Position numbers and translations under genes: made by a program | Shown here: positions 1 through 4,200 of the stretch, in pieces | Layout: each line of letters starts with the position of its first letter | How positions within the stretch are numbered: the first letter of the stretch is position 1 | Notes under the pieces: generated by a model | Database searches by the model: none | Told to the model about the DNA's origin: nothing | Seen by the model: the letters and a program-made list of their open reading frames with translations, nothing else | Assembly (NCBI GenBank): GCA_002433335.1 | Contig: DJHY01000220.1 | Coordinates: 1-9,582 of the forward strand | Direction: 5' to 3' | Length of the DNA: 9,582 nucleotides | DNA from: Rhodospirillaceae bacterium UBA6608 | Lineage (GTDB): Bacteria > Pseudomonadota > Alphaproteobacteria > Rhodospirillales_A > Casp-alpha2

Positions 1-35
1 CTGAAGCCCAAGCCGAAACAGAACAAATTATTCAT
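1..35 (-). CDS. N-terminal fragment of a probable NAD(P)-binding SDR/epimerase-like protein (cut by the window edge)
   Basis: Reading leftwards from an ATG at 35-33 gives MNNLFCFGLGF followed by an AGN codon, and the frame stays open to the window edge. A short hydrophobic beta strand followed by G-x-G is how Rossmann NAD(P)-binding folds begin. The wording 'LFCFGLGF/Y' is familiar from alphaproteobacterial SDR-family epimerase/dehydratase proteins (YeeZ-like). Only 11 full codons are visible, so no catalytic residues can be checked. No strong Shine-Dalgarno sequence lies upstream; there is a G run about 10 bases before the start. The gene would be divergent from the TPR gene at 127 and share the 36-126 spacer with it. 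The alternative is that these bases are simply intergenic. Confidence 0.5.
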   Translation of the reverse strand, partial: MNNLFCFGLGF

Positions 36-126
36 GGTATGGATGCCCCCGTTGCATGCCGCTGGTCGACAAGCGGGCGAAATGCCCCCTATAAGCGGGG
101 ACGGTTATAACCACAGGCAACATGCC

Positions 127-1005
127 ATGCCAGGGGTCCCTCCCAAAGTTTCCCGTTCCGTCCGCGCCATCTTGTGTGCGGCCTTGTTCGTCTGCACCGT
201 CGTTCCGTCGGCGCTGGCGCAGGGATTGTTGGGCCAGGACCCGAACGCGGCAAAGGAACAGTCGCAGGATAAGCTGCGGACCCAGCAATTGGATGAATAC
301 CATCGTTGCATGGCTTTGGCGCGCAAACGGCCGCAGGACGGATTCGAAGCGGCGATCGCCTGGCGTTCCATGGGCGGGGGCGATCCAGCGGACCATTGCG
401 CCGCCGTCGCGCTGATCGAATTGGAACAATACGCCGAGGCCGCCAAGCGGCTGGAACGCTTGGCGCAGATTTCCATCGAAGAGCCTGTGATCAAGGCGGG
501 GTTGTACGAGCAAGCGGGGCAGGCCTGGCTGCTGGAAGGGCGCCCGATCGATGCGACCCGCGCTTTTACCTTCGCCATCGGCCTGAAGCCGGGGGACCCG
601 GACTTGTTGGTCGACCGGGCCCAGGCCTGGGCCGCGCGTCAGGATTTCGAAGGGGCGGATGCCGACCTTAGCGCAGCATTGAACCTGGCGCCGTCGCGCG
701 ACGATATCTATGCCCTGCGCGCCAGCGCCCGCCGTTTCATGGACCGGCCCAAGGATGCCATGGCCGACGCCAATACGGCCCTGGAATTGAACCCGACCAA
801 TCCTGATGCCTTGTTGGAGCGCGGTATCCTGCGACGGCTTTCCGGAAACGATGCCGGGGCCCGCAGCGACTGGATGAAAATTCTCAATGCCATGCCGGAT
901 AGCGCCGCCGCCGGACCGGCCCGCCAAAACATCGAACACATGGATGTGAAGCCGGACGGCATCGGTCAGCCGGCACAGCAGGAAGGCGGCCCGCCGCTAC
1001 GCTAG
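127..1005 (+). CDS. Secreted tetratricopeptide-repeat protein
   Basis: The predicted product is 292 residues. It starts with a Sec-type signal peptide: basic residues at 7-13, a hydrophobic core at about 14-30, and a likely cleavage after A-L-A at residue 31. The mature protein is therefore expected in the periplasm or to be exported. From about residue 120 to 257 there are roughly four degenerate TPR units, recognisable by repeated A-x-x-x-A-x-x-D-x-x-x-A-L-x-L-x-P phrasing (for example 'AFTFAIGLKPGDPDLLVDRA'). TPRs are protein-interaction scaffolds, and no enzymatic domain is seen. Two cysteines, C61 and C91, flank the first helical pair and could form a disulfide. The C-terminal 20 residues are Gly/Pro/Gln-rich and probably disordered. 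I chose the ATG at 127 because it places the signal peptide at the N-terminus. In-frame ATGs at 34, 43 and 82 would add a non-signal-like leader. The partner or pathway is unknown. Confidence 0.85.
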   Translation: MPGVPPKVSRSVRAILCAALFVCTVVPSALAQGLLGQDPNAAKEQSQDKLRTQQLDEYHRCMALARKRPQDGFEAAIAWRSMGGGDPADHCAAVALIELEQYAEAAKRLERLAQISIEEPVIKAGLYEQAGQAWLLEGRPIDATRAFTFAIGLKPGDPDLLVDRAQAWAARQDFEGADADLSAALNLAPSRDDIYALRASARRFMDRPKDAMADANTALELNPTNPDALLERGILRRLSGNDAGARSDWMKILNAMPDSAAAGPARQNIEHMDVKPDGIGQPAQQEGGPPLR

Positions 1006-1023
1006 GCGGTGCGGAGAGTAGAA

Positions 1024-1692
1024 TCAGAAATCCAGGTCGGCGTAGTGGCGCGGCGGGGGAAAGCCGGGCATCCGGTCCGACAGGACAGAGCGCATGCTGG
1101 GCCGGGATTTGACCCGCGCGTACCAATCCCGGGCTTCCGGGTGATCTTCCCAGGGGACGTCGCCCAGGTAGTCGACGCAGGACAGGTGCGCCGCCGCCGC
1201 AACGTCGGCCATTGAAAAATCGTCACCCGCCAGCCAGCGCCGCCGTTCTACCAGGAACGACAGATAGTTCAGATGCATGTGGATGTTGACGTGCCCGGCG
1301 CGAATCCGGGCACCCTTCGGCTCGCCTTGGCCCAGGAAGCGCTTCAACAGTTTCTCACCGACCAGGTTCTCGGTGACCTCGCGGTTGAATTTTTCATCGA
1401 ACCAATTGGTCAGGCGGCGGACCTCGGCCCGGATCACCGGGGTGCGGCCGATCAACGGCGGGTCGCCGTGGACTTCATCGAGAAATTCGCAAATCACGTC
1501 GGCGCCGGAAATGGCGGTGCCATCGACCTCGATCAGAACCGGCACGTTCCCCGCCGGGTTAAGGGCGAGGAATTCGTCCCGCCGCTCCCAGATGTTCTCG
1601 ATCCGGAGTTCGTGTTCCAGCCGCTTTTCGCCCAGGAAGATTCGGGCCTTTCGGCAAAAGGGGGACATCCAAAGATGATAGAGGGTGCGCAT
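1024..1692 (-). CDS. fzlA: Glutathione S-transferase-fold protein, probable FzlA (FtsZ-binding cell-division regulator)
   Basis: The product is 222 residues. The N-terminal thioredoxin-like half (about 1-80) opens MRTLYHLWMSPFCRKARIFL and carries the cis-Pro loop NPAGNVPVL (P51). A helical GST C-terminal half follows (about 85-200), with the folding motif around DDFSMADVAAA. In canonical GSTs, Glu-Ser at the start of the helix after the cis-Pro strands binds the glutathione gamma-glutamyl group. Here the aligned residues are G63-A64, so classical glutathione binding is doubtful. The opening, the W-E-R-R segment (W35) and the short acidic-aromatic tail ending in A-D-L-D-F resemble FzlA. Caulobacter FzlA is a GST-fold protein that binds FtsZ, curves its filaments and sets constriction rate. 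That assignment is from memory of the family. The fallback is an uncharacterised GST-family protein. The start is set by the AGGAGA at 1705-1700. The gene converges with the TPR gene, 18 bases apart. Confidence 0.72.
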   Translation of the reverse strand: MRTLYHLWMSPFCRKARIFLGEKRLEHELRIENIWERRDEFLALNPAGNVPVLIEVDGTAISGADVICEFLDEVHGDPPLIGRTPVIRAEVRRLTNWFDEKFNREVTENLVGEKLLKRFLGQGEPKGARIRAGHVNIHMHLNYLSFLVERRRWLAGDDFSMADVAAAAHLSCVDYLGDVPWEDHPEARDWYARVKSRPSMRSVLSDRMPGFPPPRHYADLDF

Positions 1693-1699
1693 GGGTGAT

Positions 1700-1705
1700 T
1701 CTCCT
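1700..1705 (-). promoter_or_regulatory. Ribosome binding site for the GST-fold (fzlA-like) gene
   Basis: On the minus strand AGGAGA precedes the ATG at 1692-1690 by 7 bases. It fixes the start. The same reading frame stays open for a further 347 codons upstream, antisense to msrP, so the longest ORF would be misleading. Confidence 0.75.
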
Positions 1706-1780
1706 ACACCGGATTTTCCGCCATTGGAACGATGCAAATCACAGTCTGCTCGCAAACACCTCGCGAAGATGTGACGGCGC

Positions 1781-1815
1781 TGCCCCCTGTTCGCCTTAAT
1801 GCGGGGGCATATACT
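1781..1815 (+). promoter_or_regulatory. Candidate msrPQ promoter with overlapping inverted repeat
   Basis: TATACT at 1810-1815 matches the -10 consensus TATAAT in 5 of 6 positions. It lies 70 bases before the msrP ATG. The -35 region at the usual distance (1787-1792, CTGTTC) is poor, suggesting a weak or activator-dependent promoter. A perfect 7-bp inverted repeat, TGCCCCC (1781-1787) and GGGGGCA (1803-1809), brackets the expected -35 to -10 gap and abuts the -10 box, which is where an operator could sit. The boxes and the repeat are read directly; the regulatory role is inferred. The rest of the 1693-1884 spacer shows nothing else I recognise beyond the two ribosome binding sites. Confidence 0.4.
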
Positions 1816-1870
1816 ACGCAGCACATCAACCAAGGCAACGACAGCAGGCCGAATTGTCGGATTCAGTTTA

Positions 1871-1877
1871 AGAAGGA
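1871..1877 (+). promoter_or_regulatory. Ribosome binding site for msrP
   Basis: AGAAGGA sits 7 bases before the ATG at 1885. It selects this start over an in-frame ATG at 1732, which would add 51 residues ahead of the Tat signal and overlap the probable promoter. Confidence 0.75.
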
Positions 1878-1884
1878 CCCCGCC

Positions 1885-2880
1885 ATGATCATCCGCCAAC
1901 GCCCGAGCAACCCCATCGCGTCCAGCGAGATCACACCGAAAAGCGTATTCGACGAACGGCGATCGATCATCAAGGCGCTGGGCTTCGGCGGCCTGGCCGC
2001 GACCATGCCGGCCTGGCTGCCCGACGCGGCGCAGGCGGCCTATCGCCCGGCATCGGGCAAGGCCCTCTCCGGCACGCCCCATCCGAAGTACAACGCCAAG
2101 GTCCTGGGCGAGGATCCGACCTCGCTGGATCTGGTGACCAGCTATAACAATTTCTATGAATTCGGCACCGGCAAGGGCGACCCCCATCAGAACGCGGGCG
2201 GCCTGAAAACCACGCCCTGGACGATTAAGGTTGAGGGCGCGGTCGAGCGGCCCGGCACTTATGACCTGGACGATCTGATTCGCGCCGAGGATATCGAAGA
2301 TCGCGTCTATCGGTTCCGCTGCGTCGAGGCCTGGTCCATGGTCGTGCCCTGGTTGGGCGTGCCCCTGGCCAAGATCATCAAGCGCCTGGGCCCAACCTCG
2401 AAAGCCAAATACGTTTACTTCGAAACCTTGTTCGACCCGGACCAAATGGTCGGCCAGCGCCGCCAGATTCTGGAATGGCCCTATAAGGAAGGGCTGCGTA
2501 TCGACGAAGCCATGAACCCGCTGACGCTGTTCGCCGTCGGTGTCCATGGCGAAATGATGCCGAACCAGAACGGCGCGCCGGTGCGCCTGGTCGTGCCGTG
2601 GAAATACGGCTTCAAGTCCATCAAGTCGATCGTCCTGATGCGGTTCACGGACAAGCAGCCCCATACGTCGTGGAACGACGCCAACGCCGACGAATACGGC
2701 TTCTATTCCAACGTCAATCCCGAGGTCAGCCACCCGCGCTGGAGCCAGGCCACGGAAAAGAAAATCGGCGTCAACAACGTGTTCGGTTTGCCGATCCGCA
2801 AACCGACGCTGAAGTTCAACGGCTATGCCGACGAGGTCGCGGACCTCTATGCCGGTATGGACCTGGACCTGAATTACTGA
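1885..2880 (+). CDS. msrP: Protein-methionine-sulfoxide reductase catalytic subunit MsrP (molybdopterin)
   Basis: MsrP (formerly YedY) reduces methionine sulfoxide in oxidised periplasmic proteins, using a molybdenum-molybdopterin cofactor and electrons from the membrane partner MsrQ. The product is 331 residues, the family's usual size. A twin-arginine signal is visible: R25-R26-S-I-I-K, then a Gly/Ala hydrophobic stretch and a likely cleavage after A-Q-A near residue 51. This implies folded export by Tat after cofactor insertion. The sulfite-oxidase-type Mo domain covers roughly 75-320. Its key residue is C146 in VYRFRCVEAWSMVVPW, the expected Mo thiolate ligand. Other family blocks are NNFYEFGTGKGDP (88-100), GAPVRLVVPWKYGFKSIKSI (230-249) and the C-terminal DLYAGMDLDLNY. 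The gene lies directly upstream of msrQ, with 22 bases between stop and the chosen msrQ start, so they are probably one transcript. The assignment is firm. Confidence 0.96.
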   Translation: MIIRQRPSNPIASSEITPKSVFDERRSIIKALGFGGLAATMPAWLPDAAQAAYRPASGKALSGTPHPKYNAKVLGEDPTSLDLVTSYNNFYEFGTGKGDPHQNAGGLKTTPWTIKVEGAVERPGTYDLDDLIRAEDIEDRVYRFRCVEAWSMVVPWLGVPLAKIIKRLGPTSKAKYVYFETLFDPDQMVGQRRQILEWPYKEGLRIDEAMNPLTLFAVGVHGEMMPNQNGAPVRLVVPWKYGFKSIKSIVLMRFTDKQPHTSWNDANADEYGFYSNVNPEVSHPRWSQATEKKIGVNNVFGLPIRKPTLKFNGYADEVADLYAGMDLDLNY

Positions 2881-2902
2881 CCCGCCCTACTTGGACCAAA
2901 CG

Positions 2903-3571
2903 ATGCGCCAGACTCCAGTCGCCCAAAGAATACTGAACGCTCCCTTGGCCAAGCCGGTCGTGCATGTGGCAGCCATGCTGCCCTTGGCGTGGTTGTTGTG
3001 GCTGGGGGCGCAGGGGCAGTTCGGCCCGAACCCGGCGGAATTCATCAACCGATACACGGGCGATTGGGCGATCCGCTTTTTGCTGATCTCGCTGGCGATC
3101 ACGCCGTTGCGCAGCCTGACCGGGTTAACCGCGATCATGCGCTTCCGCCGCATGTTGGGGCTTTACGCTTTTGCCTTTGCGGGGCTGCACGTCGTCAATT
3201 ACGTGGCGCTGGATCAGTACTTCGCCTGGGCCGCGATCTGGCAGGATATTCTGAAGCGCACCTACATCACCGTCGGCATGCTGGCGCTGGTGATTCTATT
3301 GGCGCTGGCCGTGACCTCGCCCAAGGCGATGGTCAAGAAGATGGGCGGGCGCAATTGGCAACGCCTACACAAGCTGGTCTACGTCGCCGCCGTGGCTGCC
3401 CCGCTGCATTTCGTGATGATGCGCAAAGGCTTTCAGCTAGAGCCCCTGATCTATGCCGGAATCGCGCTGTCGTTGCTGGCCTATCGCGTGGGCGCCCGCG
3501 TCGCGGTACATCTGCGTGTGCGCGCGGCTGCGACCGCTGCCGCGAACGGCAGCGGAACCCAGGCCATCTAG
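2903..3571 (+). CDS. msrQ: Haem-binding membrane subunit MsrQ of the MsrPQ system
   Basis: MsrQ is the inner-membrane haem b protein that passes electrons from the quinone pool or cytoplasmic flavin to periplasmic MsrP. The 222-residue product has about six hydrophobic segments: roughly 18-36, 56-68, 84-102, 120-137, 157-173 and 181-197. This matches the ferric reductase-like transmembrane domain. The histidines expected to ligate haem are present: H96 in AFAGLHVVNY, and H156 and H169 in RLHKLVYVAAVAAPLHF. The N-terminal part GDWAIRFLLISLAITPLR (53-70) is a strong family signature. I prefer the ATG at 2903. A TTG at 2891 is in frame and would add four residues, but neither start has a convincing Shine-Dalgarno sequence, so coupling to msrP translation is likely. 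The C-terminal tail (about 204-222) is Ala-rich and cytoplasmic-looking. The gene converges with the gene ending at 3590, 18 bases away. Confidence 0.95.
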   Translation: MRQTPVAQRILNAPLAKPVVHVAAMLPLAWLLWLGAQGQFGPNPAEFINRYTGDWAIRFLLISLAITPLRSLTGLTAIMRFRRMLGLYAFAFAGLHVVNYVALDQYFAWAAIWQDILKRTYITVGMLALVILLALAVTSPKAMVKKMGGRNWQRLHKLVYVAAVAAPLHFVMMRKGFQLEPLIYAGIALSLLAYRVGARVAVHLRVRAAATAAANGSGTQAI

Positions 3572-3589
3572 GCGGCAAAACAGTGTCGA

Positions 3590-4123
3590 CTAGGCAGATT
3601 CTTCCTGGTCACCCGGCAAATTCGACCGGGTGACTTCGCCGACGTCCAGCGCGTCGCGCGCTTCCATCACCGCCAGCATGACCGATCCGGCGGCCCCCGT
3701 GTGGCCGGGGTCGGCGATGGCGCGGGCCATGTCGGCCGAGGCCGCCATGGTGGACGGCTTGTCTTCATCCAGTTCTTCGCTGGCCTGCATGCGGCGCTGA
3801 ATTTCCTGGCTGATCAGATCTTCGATCTGGGCGCGCTGTTCGGCGGGCATGGCTTCCAGGTCTTCCTCGGAAAGGCCCATGCGCTGCAGGATTTGCTCGC
3901 GCAGCTCTTCCATCTTCCGCTTCTCGACCTCTTCGGCGTAGGCGCGGAATCCGTTGTCGCGAATGAAGGCCACGTCGTCGTCACCGGCGCTGACTTCCTC
4001 GGTCGGTTGTTGTTCGACGGAGGCGGCAAGCATCTCGGCGAACGAACCCGACCCGGCGTCCTGAGCTTCCGGTTTGCGGTTGGTCTGCGGCCCGAAAATG
4101 GGGGACACGGCATCGATGTTCAT
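3590..4123 (-). CDS. Uncharacterised acidic helical protein downstream of polA
   Basis: The product is 177 residues, with no signal peptide and no membrane segment, so it is probably cytoplasmic. It is rich in Glu, Asp, Ala and Met. The N-terminal 50 residues look disordered apart from a short helix, GSFAEMLAASV. The centre, about 52-115, is a continuous charged helical region (FRAYAEEVEKRKMEELREQI, then MGLSEEDLEAMPAEQRAQIE and a helix ending QEIQRRMQAS). This block resembles a conserved hypothetical family I have seen in Rhodospirillales-type genomes. A second helical patch covers about 126-158, and the tail is acidic. I cannot assign a function. The 'SFAEML' phrase faintly recalls flagellar rod/hook accessory proteins, but nothing nearby is flagellar. 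The start is decided by AGGAGG at 4135-4130. It follows polA after 77 bases and may be cotranscribed with it. Confidence 0.8.
   Translation of the reverse strand: MNIDAVSPIFGPQTNRKPEAQDAGSGSFAEMLAASVEQQPTEEVSAGDDDVAFIRDNGFRAYAEEVEKRKMEELREQILQRMGLSEEDLEAMPAEQRAQIEDLISQEIQRRMQASEELDEDKPSTMAASADMARAIADPGHTGAAGSVMLAVMEARDALDVGEVTRSNLPGDQEESA
3608..3634. repeat. Perfect 9-bp inverted repeat in the convergent msrQ / uncharacterised-gene junction
   Basis: GTCACCCGG (3608-3616) and CCGGGTGAC (3626-3634) are exact reverse complements separated by 9 bases. The hairpin starts 37 bases after the msrQ stop and lies inside the last codons of the minus-strand gene, where it encodes about VTRSNLPGD. No T tract follows on either strand, so it is not a classical intrinsic terminator. 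It could end or stabilise the msrPQ transcript. Confidence 0.6.
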
Positions 4124-4127
4124 GGCT

Positions 4128-4135
4128 CTCCTCCT
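4128..4135 (-). promoter_or_regulatory. Strong Shine-Dalgarno for the uncharacterised gene after polA
   Basis: AGGAGGAG on the minus strand is a near-perfect anti-16S match, with its AGGAGG core 6 bases before the ATG at 4123-4121. It shows the gene starts here and not at the upstream in-frame ATG at 4219, which lies inside the polA 3' end. Confidence 0.8.
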
Positions 4136-4200
4136 GCACGATCGTCGCGTTAGCTCCGACGACCGCTGCAAGGGGTGTGCCAGCTGGCCGATGGGGAGGT

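Noticed and set aside
1..110. Plus-strand frame 3 open from the edge to a TAA at 108, as the tail of an upstream gene
   Set aside because: It would encode about 35 residues without recognisable features and conflicts with the better-supported minus-strand SDR start at 35.
34..126. Upstream starts for the TPR protein (34, 43 or 82)
   Set aside because: They would put up to 31 residues ahead of the signal peptide and run through the palindromic spacer; 127 gives a standard signal sequence.
28..939. A 303-codon minus-strand frame opposite the TPR gene
   Set aside because: It is antisense to a protein with a clean signal peptide and TPR repeats. Its own translation is Arg/Gly/Gln-rich with no recognisable domain.
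1693..2733. The fzlA-like reading frame continues open upstream for 347 codons, antisense to msrP
   Set aside because: The GST fold begins at 1692 with its own ribosome binding site. The upstream part is low-complexity translation with no domain signature and lies opposite a clear msrP, so it is a GC-rich shadow frame.
4124..4200. Possible promoter (TTGCAG with a downstream GCTAAC) between polA and the uncharacterised gene
   Set aside because: The -10 match is poor at any allowed spacing. I could not separate it from chance.
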